Assembly: GCF_050633125.1 (NCBI RefSeq)
Contig: NZ_JBOEFX010000110.1
Span: forward strand, 1-64,000
Origin: Lewinella sp050633125
GTDB lineage: Bacteria; Bacteroidota; Bacteroidia; Chitinophagales; Saprospiraceae
Direction: 5' to 3'
DNA length: 64,000 nt
In this document: one piece after another, positions 16,724-23,966 of the stretch
Layout of the letters: each line of letters starts with the position of its first letter
Position numbering within the stretch: the first letter of the stretch is position 1
The notes under the pieces: model-generated
Seen by the model: only the letters and a program-made list of their open reading frames with translations
What the model was told of the DNA's origin: nothing
The model's database searches: none
Made by a program: the position numbers and the translations under genes

Positions 16724-17239
16724 ATGAAAAAAGAGGTTATACCACCAGCGCAGACATTTAAAGAGATTCTCGAAGAGAACAAAGCCAGTATTTATCGGAT
16801 TTGTAGCATTTATGCTGTAGCTCCTGTCGAGCCTCAGGATCTTTTTCAGGAGGTTGTTTATCATTTGTGGAAATCATTGCCGAGTTTCCAAGGGAAGTCA
16901 AAGGCCAGTACTTGGGCGTATCGGGTGGCGCTAAATGTTTGTTATCGCGCCAAATTGAAATTTAATCGCAGTAATCGTCAAACGATAAGGCTAGATGCGA
17001 TCCAGTTTGTCCCTTCCTCTTCTCCTCCTGATCATCATCAACAAGAAAAACACCAAGCACTTTATGAATGCATCTCTTCCTTGAAAGAAGCGGATCAATC
17101 ATTGATTATACTTTACCTAGAGGAACTTTCTTACCGGGAAATCAGTCAAATTACGGGTCTGACAGAGAATCACGTAGCTGTAAAAATGAAGAGAATCAGA
17201 GAGAAGTTATTTCAATGTATAACGAGAAAACTATTGTGA
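16724..17239 (+). CDS. ECF-family RNA polymerase sigma factor
   Basis: A 171-residue sigma-70 family factor with only regions 2 and 4. Region 2 is the DLFQEVVYHLWKSLPSF to STWAYRVALNVC stretch (residues about 40-88), including the -10 recognition and core-binding helices. Region 4 is the helix-turn-helix LSYREISQITGLTENHV (about 135-152). It should direct RNA polymerase to a dedicated promoter set. The stop is one base before the ATG of the next gene, so the two are translationally coupled and the partner is the natural candidate for its regulator. The regulon is unknown. Confidence 0.92.
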   Translation: MKKEVIPPAQTFKEILEENKASIYRICSIYAVAPVEPQDLFQEVVYHLWKSLPSFQGKSKASTWAYRVALNVCYRAKLKFNRSNRQTIRLDAIQFVPSSSPPDHHQQEKHQALYECISSLKEADQSLIILYLEELSYREISQITGLTENHVAVKMKRIREKLFQCITRKLL

Positions 17240-17240
17240 G

Positions 17241-17873
17241 ATGTTAGAAGAGCAATTAAAAGAAATTTGGAAAGATACTTCCACCAAAGCGCAAATTAAC
17301 TTTGATTTAGCAAGACTTATGATAGACCTTCAACATAAAACGGATCGGATCGAAGGCAATATTCGAGCACGAGACCGGAGAGAAATTATTGCTTCTCTTA
17401 TTGGAATAGTGATTTTTAGTTACTTCGCTTACGAGATACCTTTTCCGATTACCAAAGTTGCTTGCCTTTTAGCGGTGCTGATATTTATTTTCATCATCTA
17501 TAAACTAAGGCGTGCGAGAAAAGAGCTGGTTGCGGTAAATATGGCCTCTTCTTTTCGGGAACAGTTACAAGAGCAGAAAATATTCTTTAAAAATCAGCAG
17601 CAGTTACTGCAATCTGTTTTATGGTGGTATCTACTGCCTCCTTTCGTTATGAATATTATTTTCATTGTGGGCATTGGAGATCCTGCTGCCTATGATTGGT
17701 CGCCAGCTTTACTAGACTTGCTGCCAATAACGCCGCGTGAAAAGGTTGGAACATTGGTCTCGGTGGCTGTTTTTTATGGGTTTGTATATTGGCTCAATCG
17801 ACGATCGGCAAAGAGCGTTTATCCGCCCGTGATTCAGGAGTTGGAAAGGGTACAAGCACAGTTGGATGATTGA
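17241..17873 (+). CDS. Four-helix membrane protein, candidate anti-sigma partner
   Basis: A 210-residue protein starting one base after the ECF sigma stop. A hydrophilic, helical N-terminus (about 1-48) precedes two closely spaced membrane helices (about 49-88). A charged coiled-coil-like loop follows, then two more helices (about 128-150 and 170-190). It shows no zinc-binding HxxxCxxC anti-sigma motif and no recognised anti-sigma domain. The coupled position suggests it senses something at the membrane and controls the sigma factor through its cytoplasmic N-terminus; this is inference from context only. It is convergent with the gene ending at 17907, with no clear terminator between. Confidence 0.6.
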   Translation: MLEEQLKEIWKDTSTKAQINFDLARLMIDLQHKTDRIEGNIRARDRREIIASLIGIVIFSYFAYEIPFPITKVACLLAVLIFIFIIYKLRRARKELVAVNMASSFREQLQEQKIFFKNQQQLLQSVLWWYLLPPFVMNIIFIVGIGDPAAYDWSPALLDLLPITPREKVGTLVSVAVFYGFVYWLNRRSAKSVYPPVIQELERVQAQLDD

Positions 17874-17906
17874 TCGGTTAGGCGTTTAGTATTTTCGTGC
17901 TGTTCC

Positions 17907-19202
17907 TTATTTAACCCTATAATAAACGGTCGTCCGTCCGCGTCGCCCCTCGGCATCCTGGGCCACCACATCAATGCGATAAGTCGTTGCCTCGGGAGGG
18001 TGGGCATACTTTATGTCAAGCACTCCATTGCTTGTCGTTTGGTTACCCGTAGACCAAAAAATGGTCGTTGAGGCAGGCAATGAAGCTGCTGTCGGGGTGT
18101 ATGCCCAGTTTAGTTGCCGGGCAGGATTTACGCCAGCCAATTGGTAAGGTCCACCGAAAGGTTTGACATCATTCTGATAGTCGTCAATAAATAGAGGTAC
18201 TTCTTTTCTTGGGAGAAGGTTTTTAATAATTTTTCGTTGGCGATTGATTTCCAGATAGCGAAATGCGGCAGGGGTGTAAAATAACTCTCCCAATGCCAGC
18301 CGGCCCGGAGCGGGTAGAAAGCGGACCCTTACAGGTTGGTCGTTTTCGCTAAGAAACCCCATGCGGCTACGGTTTGCTGTAATGGGCTGTTGCCAGACGA
18401 AACGCCCCCGAGTATCTGTGTTTATGGTTTGTTCCCGATCCGAAATCATAGCGACTAACGGTTGAGCGGTAGCAGGGCGGCCATCTTCCTCAAGGTGGAT
18501 GCCCTGCCAGAAAGTAGTACCAATAAGGTTGGCTGGTGTAACAACGCGTAAAGAATCACTCTGTTGCAAATTGTCCATGCCCATTGCCATAGATGCGCCC
18601 ATGAGCCCCCAGTCGGTAACGCTGACGGAGACTTCGGCACTTGTAGGTCGGTTTCGACGATCAGTGATTTGCAATTCGAGACTTATTTCGCCGCCAGCCA
18701 GGGCGTTTTCCGGGAGGTTGGCAATATTGATGGTTAATTCTTTCTCAGGAATGACAACCGGAGCTGTTTGCCGACTTGGTTCTTGTTGGCTTACCGTTTC
18801 CGCAATAATGGTTTCCTGATCGTTGTATACCGCCAAAGGAGCTTGTAGTAGAACGCGCTCGGTTTGTCGTTCGCGGTCCCAGACCCGGAAGGAAAGGTAG
18901 TACCATCCGGTAGATAAACCTGCCGGGAGTAGCATTTTCCCAGGAACCGTACTTTTTCGTTGATTTGACCAATAGGCATAGAGCTGAGGTTCGCCAGTCG
19001 CATCGAAAAGAATGGATTGGATGACGATGCTTTCTTTTGCAAACTCCGGGGCAAGGTAAAGCTGGAAGCCCAGGTCGTCTTCTGTGACATAAAAAGGCTT
19101 GTCGAGGTGCAGCCAACTACTTTGGAGTGAGCGACTGCCTTGGGCAAAGGCCATTCCCTCTAATACAAAAAAGAATAAATGCAGTAGGAGTATTTTTTTC
19201 AT
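17907..19202 (-). CDS. Secreted MG2/YVTGE-like beta-sandwich protein
   Basis: A 431-residue exported protein with a signal peptide (cleavage near FAQG, residue 21). The mature start has LHLDKPFYVTEDDL followed by a Trp-rich SFRVWD strand. This is the N-terminal signature of Bacteroidota proteins related to the alpha-2-macroglobulin MG2 domain that accompany TonB receptors. A second beta-sandwich near residues 150-200 (LELQITDRRNRPTSAEVSVSV) resembles an MG3/carboxypeptidase-regulatory fold. It starts 8 bp after the stop of the DUF4249 gene and so is the last member of a TonB receptor/DUF4249/MG2 set. The function is unknown; a surface or periplasmic accessory role is inferred. Confidence 0.65.
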   Translation of the reverse strand: MKKILLLHLFFFVLEGMAFAQGSRSLQSSWLHLDKPFYVTEDDLGFQLYLAPEFAKESIVIQSILFDATGEPQLYAYWSNQRKSTVPGKMLLPAGLSTGWYYLSFRVWDRERQTERVLLQAPLAVYNDQETIIAETVSQQEPSRQTAPVVIPEKELTINIANLPENALAGGEISLELQITDRRNRPTSAEVSVSVTDWGLMGASMAMGMDNLQQSDSLRVVTPANLIGTTFWQGIHLEEDGRPATAQPLVAMISDREQTINTDTRGRFVWQQPITANRSRMGFLSENDQPVRVRFLPAPGRLALGELFYTPAAFRYLEINRQRKIIKNLLPRKEVPLFIDDYQNDVKPFGGPYQLAGVNPARQLNWAYTPTAASLPASTTIFWSTGNQTTSNGVLDIKYAHPPEATTYRIDVVAQDAEGRRGRTTVYYRVK

Positions 19203-19210
19203 AATGGACC

Positions 19211-20263
19211 TTATTGCCAGTAGTAGGGTTTGTTGTAAGAGGAACCAAGAGCGTCAATGCATCCATCGCAAACAGTAACAGGTGGCGGAGCTTGGCTGGT
19301 TGGAGGGCGGGGGCAGTAAAAATTAAGATTACCCATTTCTTCTCGCGTGAAAAAGCGACGCAGTGTATCCTGTGAATAAGCGGAGAAGAAACCATAGACG
19401 AGTTGGGTGCTATCGGCAGGGTTGTTGATGTTAGAACTGACGGTGCCTGCGGGATTGTCGAAAACAGTGCCCTCGCGTTCGAGTAGCGCCGCTACTTGTT
19501 CCCAATAATTAAAAGCCTCGGGGCTCAGGGCCTGCTGAAATACACTCAGATAGTACCCCTCAATATGCCGAATGCCTAACCGGTCGGTAAATAGCGGATA
19601 ATCCCTGATGGTATCAGGTGCGACCGTATTGCCATCTAATAAAAACAGCTTGCTGTTTTGATAGGGGTTCTCTATATAGCAGGTGAAATTAAGGTTGTCT
19701 GTCACCTGATAGGCATCAATGAATTCCCAACGCAAGCGGGCCCTTTCGGCAGCCGTAGTGATGGGGGAAGTAATGTTGATTTGGATACCTGGACTGCGGC
19801 TGATAAGTCCGTCGACAGAGATTGTTTCTATTTCTGTGAAACCCCAACTGATATGGTCGGCCATCGGGGTGGCGTGTACTTTGTCCCAGTCGGATTGCAA
19901 TCTGATCTCAGGTGTGATTTCGACCTCGATCCGGTATTCTTGCCCTACGGTCACGGGGAAATCTACTTGCTCCAGATAGGCACTGTAGATACCATCTAGT
20001 GGAATATCCTGAAACTCGTAGCGCTCGCCGGTATTCTTTATCAAACTAACAAGGGCATTGTTGACTGGCCGGTTGATGTTGCTGGTGTAGAAGAAAAGCT
20101 GCTCCACTTTTACCTCTACATAAGATGGTGAGCCTTGTATCAGCTTGGCTTGCACCACGTAGCCATCCTCCGGACGGTCGGCGTTTTCTATCTCTATCTC
20201 GTCCAGGCAAGCTGGCGCAAAGAGCACGAGCATAAATAGTAGGCTGTAAAGTAATCTGTCCAT
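19211..20263 (-). CDS. DUF4249 family lipoprotein
   Basis: A 350-residue lipoprotein with a lipobox at FAPAC (Cys19) followed by LDEIEIE. The body matches the DUF4249 family. An N-terminal beta domain runs through VVQAKLIQGSPSYVEV, then NALVSLI and a YRIEVEI strand; a C-terminal segment has VYGFFSAYS and ends in a small Cys cluster (VCDGCID). DUF4249 proteins are typically encoded beside TonB receptors carrying an STN domain and are thought to be outer-membrane accessory lipoproteins. That is the arrangement here, with the receptor gene 197 bp upstream. The ligand is unknown. Confidence 0.85.
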   Translation of the reverse strand: MDRLLYSLLFMLVLFAPACLDEIEIENADRPEDGYVVQAKLIQGSPSYVEVKVEQLFFYTSNINRPVNNALVSLIKNTGERYEFQDIPLDGIYSAYLEQVDFPVTVGQEYRIEVEITPEIRLQSDWDKVHATPMADHISWGFTEIETISVDGLISRSPGIQINITSPITTAAERARLRWEFIDAYQVTDNLNFTCYIENPYQNSKLFLLDGNTVAPDTIRDYPLFTDRLGIRHIEGYYLSVFQQALSPEAFNYWEQVAALLEREGTVFDNPAGTVSSNINNPADSTQLVYGFFSAYSQDTLRRFFTREEMGNLNFYCPRPPTSQAPPPVTVCDGCIDALGSSYNKPYYWQ

Positions 20264-20460
20264 ATTTTTGCTTGCTGCGTAAATAAATCTTTTCGGGCAA
20301 ATTCGTGAATTTCCCCTTGTTAGGCGTAGGTTTTTACCTGCGTCGGGGCTATACGACCTTCCTTAAATGCCCTTATAATCCCTCATGTGGTTCAATAAAA
20401 ACATAGTTAAATTCGTGATTTAACCTAGTAATCTACCCTTCTTTGGTGCCCTTTGGTGGT
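20264..20460. other. Repeat-rich spacer between TonB receptor and DUF4249 genes
   Basis: The 197-bp spacer holds copy B of the intergenic repeat (20357-20395). It also holds an imperfect hairpin GTTAAAT/ATTTAAC (around 20406-20424) and most of a related repeat that overlaps the receptor stop. These elements separate genes that usually form one operon, so DUF4249 may have its own promoter or reduced read-through. Confidence 0.6.
20357..20395 (-). repeat. Intergenic repeat, copy B
   Basis: This is the reverse complement of copy A at 4361-4399: 37 of 39 bases match, including an unbroken 30-base identity. Confidence 0.85.
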
Positions 20461-20464
20461 TCAA
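20436..20464 (-). repeat. Related intergenic repeat (TTGAACCACC type)
   Basis: Read on the minus strand it begins TTGAACCACCAAAGGGCACC and ends in AAGAAGGG. It shares the TTGAACCA start, the AGGGCA core and the AAGG-type end of copies A and B. It overlaps the stop codon of the TonB receptor gene. Confidence 0.55.
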
Positions 20465-23190
20465 AGAAACTCAAAGTTGAAGCTCACCGAGGGGAATATC
20501 GTTCCTAAAATAGCCAGTCGATTTGCTATAAAGTCCCGTCGTTGATTGACTCGTTGGGTATAAAATACGGAGAAAGGGTTTTTTCGTCCATAAACATTGT
20601 AAAGCGTAAAGTTCCAGCTGGTTTTAAAGCCCTTTTCTTTGTTTTTATTCATTCCGATATTGTAGGAAAGATCTAATCGGTGATAATCCGGAATTCGCAA
20701 CTGATTGCGTTCTGTATAGATCGGGACAACGATAGTATTGCCATTGGTGTAGCTGACAATAGGGGCGGTTGTTGGCCGTCCACTCGCGAAAGTGAAATTA
20801 GCGCTGAGTGATTGCCGTTCATCAATGCGGTATTTGAAACTTAGGTTAATGTTGTGCGGCTGGTCAAAATTACTGGGATACCAATTGCCTTGATTTATCC
20901 CCGCAATTTGCCGTTCGGTACGCGACCAAGTATAGCTTACTTGTCCGTCGAATCGTAGGCTGCGTCCTTTGATACTGGCTTCTACTCCGTAGGCTCGTCC
21001 CTGTCCATCCAATAGTTCTGTTTCGAGATGTGGATTAAGGTTTAGCGCAGCAAAATCCTGATAATCCCAAAGTTGATCAATCGCGCGATAGAAACCTTCG
21101 ACAGCTGTTTCCCAGCGATTTTTCCGGAAGTTGCGGAAATAACCCAGTGAGAAATTGTGTGCTAAAAAAGGCTTGATATAAGGTGTGCTCAACTGAAACT
21201 GGCTCTGAGGCGTAGGCGTGTCGGTGTTAAAAACCTGATTGACAAACTGTGAAGTTCTGCTATAACCGCCTCGAACAGATTGCTCAGGAGAGAGTTGGTA
21301 ACGGAGAGAAAGGCGTGGTTCGATGGTGAAATAAGACTCGATGGTTTCGCCTGAAGCGTATTGGAGGGTATCTACGACGTTGCTAAGGTCATAGTTGCCA
21401 TCGGGGCCATACTCCAAAAGTGTTCGGCCACCAAGGTATTGGTAGTCGTTGATGCGCAGGCCAACTTTGACGGAAAGCTGTTCCCTGGGTTGCCAATTGA
21501 CCTCTCCAAAAAGGGCGGATTCCCATCCTTTTTCATCCTCCAGCTTCAAATTAGGGAGGGTAGATGTTGGTCCTTGTGGCGTTTGTTCCTGGCCAGGAAC
21601 ATGATATAAAATGGTTTCAAGGCCTGCCGTCCAGCTCCAGTCTTCCTCTTGGTGGCGAATAACTTCCTTGAGCTTGTAATAGGTGATACCAGTGAGTAAA
21701 GCACCGCTTTCAGCTCCTGCCAAGTCGGTGCGGGAGCTACTCAAGCGGTTGGCGACCAAGCTCAATTCAGAGGAAAGCTCTTCTTTGATTTTACGGGTAT
21801 AGTTGACTTCTGCCGATGCTGTTTTGTAGTTGAAACCAAATTCCTGGTTGTAAGAAAAGTCATCACCTGCACGGTAGAGGCTCAGGCGCAGCTGGTCTTT
21901 CTCGGTAAGGTCGTAGTGCAGCAATAGGTTGCCATCAAAAAAGGTCGCTTCGCTTCTGCTGATAGGAATGTCGTTGACTTGGCGTAACAACCAGTTGGCA
22001 GAAGCACCTCTAAGGCCTAGCAGGTAAGTACCTTTTCCTTCAGCAAAAGCTCCCTCTGCACTTAGTTTAGCCGTTACTGGCCCTAAACCTCCCGCGACGC
22101 GAGATCCCGTCTGTTTGCCTCGTCGCATATCTACCTGTAGAACAGAAGATAGTCGCCCACCGTATTCTGCGGGCAGGATGCTTTTGTAAAGTGCTACATC
22201 CTGGATGATTTCCGGGTTAATGGTTGAATAAAACCCTAGCGCGTGGGAGGCATTGAAAAGAATACTCCCTCCTTGAAGGATCAGGTTTTGGTCGACGGCT
22301 CCGCCACGAACATTGAAACCAGTAGCGCCTTCGCCGATAGAGTTTACTCCTGCTGTCGTTAGTACACTCCGTACGACATCGGCCTCGCCTAGCAAGGTAG
22401 GCAGGTCTTTGATACTACGAACAGAAAAGGTGCTTAGTCCGGCCTGGGTGCTGCTCACGTTATCATCCTGGGCTTCGGCCAAGACGATAACCGTAGCGAG
22501 GTCGGTTGCTACGGGGAGTAATTTGATGTCGAGGAATCCATCGCCGATAATTTGAAACTGACGGCTAAAACTGCCATACCCTATGTACTGAATTTGTAGC
22601 TCGTATTGATTGCCCGGAGGGATATTTGTCTCCCATAGTCCCCGGCTGTCGCTCACGGTGCCGTTCTGAATTTCTGGCCAGAAAACAGTAGCACCGATGA
22701 TGGGTTCACCCGTATTGGCATCGACTAGGCGGCCTACTATTTTAGCGGAGGAACCTTCTTGGCTAGGCTGGTCATTGCCGATGGTGATGACGTCTTGTGG
22801 AGAGGTGCCTTTTTGAAGTTGGCCATCCAAAGCTTGGTAAAATTGTTCGCGATAAGCTGTTAGTTTGGCAATGTTTTCCTGTGGCAAAATAGCGATCGAC
22901 TGATCACGATAAATAAAATAACCCAGTGAAGCAGGGGCTAATAGTTCTTCCAGGGCGCTGGCTAATGGTGTGTTTTGATAAAGGTAATCAAGGCGCTGAG
23001 AGGGGAAGTCGATGGGCGTGTAATAAAAGCGAATTTGGTATTGTTCTGCTAACTTGGTTAAAGCCTCTTCAATGGTAGCTTGCTCTAAATTAAGACTTAT
23101 CTCTTGTATACGTAGTTGCTGTGCTTTTCCCGGAGCAAGAAAATAAAAAAATAACCCCAAGAAGAGGAGGTAACGTAGATGTTTGAACAT
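20461..23190 (-). CDS. TonB-dependent receptor with STN and carboxypeptidase-regulatory domains
   Basis: An outer-membrane receptor of about 909 residues. The signal peptide ends near PGKAQ. An N-terminal STN (secretin/TonB short) domain (ISLNLEQATIEEALTKLAE) follows, then a carboxypeptidase-regulatory-like domain (IVGRLVDANTGEPIIGATV), the plug (DLPTLLGEADVVRSV, GFNVRGG) and a long 22-strand-type barrel ending in a terminal Phe-rich strand (SVSFNFEFL). STN receptors are usually part of sigma/anti-sigma surface signalling, but here no FecR-like anti-sigma gene is adjacent. I use the ATG at 23190 (MFKHLRYLLF); a TTG at 23226 would put 12 charged residues before the signal peptide. It is followed on the same strand by DUF4249 and MG2 genes. 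The substrate is unknown. Confidence 0.9.
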   Translation of the reverse strand: MFKHLRYLLFLGLFFYFLAPGKAQQLRIQEISLNLEQATIEEALTKLAEQYQIRFYYTPIDFPSQRLDYLYQNTPLASALEELLAPASLGYFIYRDQSIAILPQENIAKLTAYREQFYQALDGQLQKGTSPQDVITIGNDQPSQEGSSAKIVGRLVDANTGEPIIGATVFWPEIQNGTVSDSRGLWETNIPPGNQYELQIQYIGYGSFSRQFQIIGDGFLDIKLLPVATDLATVIVLAEAQDDNVSSTQAGLSTFSVRSIKDLPTLLGEADVVRSVLTTAGVNSIGEGATGFNVRGGAVDQNLILQGGSILFNASHALGFYSTINPEIIQDVALYKSILPAEYGGRLSSVLQVDMRRGKQTGSRVAGGLGPVTAKLSAEGAFAEGKGTYLLGLRGASANWLLRQVNDIPISRSEATFFDGNLLLHYDLTEKDQLRLSLYRAGDDFSYNQEFGFNYKTASAEVNYTRKIKEELSSELSLVANRLSSSRTDLAGAESGALLTGITYYKLKEVIRHQEEDWSWTAGLETILYHVPGQEQTPQGPTSTLPNLKLEDEKGWESALFGEVNWQPREQLSVKVGLRINDYQYLGGRTLLEYGPDGNYDLSNVVDTLQYASGETIESYFTIEPRLSLRYQLSPEQSVRGGYSRTSQFVNQVFNTDTPTPQSQFQLSTPYIKPFLAHNFSLGYFRNFRKNRWETAVEGFYRAIDQLWDYQDFAALNLNPHLETELLDGQGRAYGVEASIKGRSLRFDGQVSYTWSRTERQIAGINQGNWYPSNFDQPHNINLSFKYRIDERQSLSANFTFASGRPTTAPIVSYTNGNTIVVPIYTERNQLRIPDYHRLDLSYNIGMNKNKEKGFKTSWNFTLYNVYGRKNPFSVFYTQRVNQRRDFIANRLAILGTIFPSVSFNFEFL

Positions 23191-23349
23191 AACTATTGAG
23201 CGTTTTCCTAAATCTAGTCTAGTCAATATTACGATTTATTTTGGAGAAAGCAGGTCTGGTAAAATGAAGCTGTTTTTAAAACAGAGACTTACTTCTTGTC
23301 AGTACTAAAAAAGCGTTAACTTGCAGGTTGAAAAACAAGCCACAAAAGC

Positions 23350-23922
23350 GTGCAAAGAATCGCCATTTTTGCTTCTGGTACAGGGTCTAATGCCCGGAAG
23401 ATTGTTGAACATTTTAAAGGCCATCCTTCTATTGAAGTAAACCTCGTGGTCTCCAATAAAGCTACAGCACCAGTTTTGGATATGGCAGCGGAGCATGGGA
23501 TACCGACGCTTGTCCTAAAGCGGAGTTCTTTTTACGAGACAGAGGAGTTACTTGCACAATTGCGTGGTATTGATCTCATTGTATTAGCTGGTTTCTTATG
23601 GCTAGTGCCTGACTATTTGGTGCGCCACTTTCCTCGTAAGATAGTGAATATTCATCCTGCTTTATTGCCAAAATATGGAGGTAAAGGAATGTATGGAAAA
23701 TACGTACACCAAGCCGTTCAAGCTGCTGGTGAAGCAGAGAGCGGTATTACGATTCACTATGTGAATGAGCACTACGATGAAGGGCGGGTGATTTTTCAGA
23801 CGAGCTGCTCCTTAGAGCCGGAAGATGATGCGGAAGCCATTGCCCGAAAGGTTTTAGAACTAGAGCACCGGCATTTTGCACCAGTCATCGAACAACTTTT
23901 AACAATTAATTATCGTTCTTAG
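23350..23922 (+). CDS. purN: Phosphoribosylglycinamide formyltransferase
   Basis: A 190-residue GAR transformylase that uses 10-formyl-tetrahydrofolate in the third step of purine synthesis. Visible motifs are the phosphate-binding FASGTGSNARKI, the catalytic Asn/His stretch VNIHPALLPKYGGKGMYG, and the Asp-containing HYVNEHYDEG that activates the reaction. The length is typical. The frame starts with GTG at 23350 (protein MQRIAIF); no upstream ATG fits, and the N-terminus aligns with the family start. It is divergent from the TonB receptor gene. The next gene follows after 44 bp on the same strand but has an envelope function. Confidence 0.93.
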   Translation: MQRIAIFASGTGSNARKIVEHFKGHPSIEVNLVVSNKATAPVLDMAAEHGIPTLVLKRSSFYETEELLAQLRGIDLIVLAGFLWLVPDYLVRHFPRKIVNIHPALLPKYGGKGMYGKYVHQAVQAAGEAESGITIHYVNEHYDEGRVIFQTSCSLEPEDDAEAIARKVLELEHRHFAPVIEQLLTINYRS

Positions 23923-23966
23923 AACAATTTTACCATAAATACGGAGAACCGACAACCCTCTTGGAT

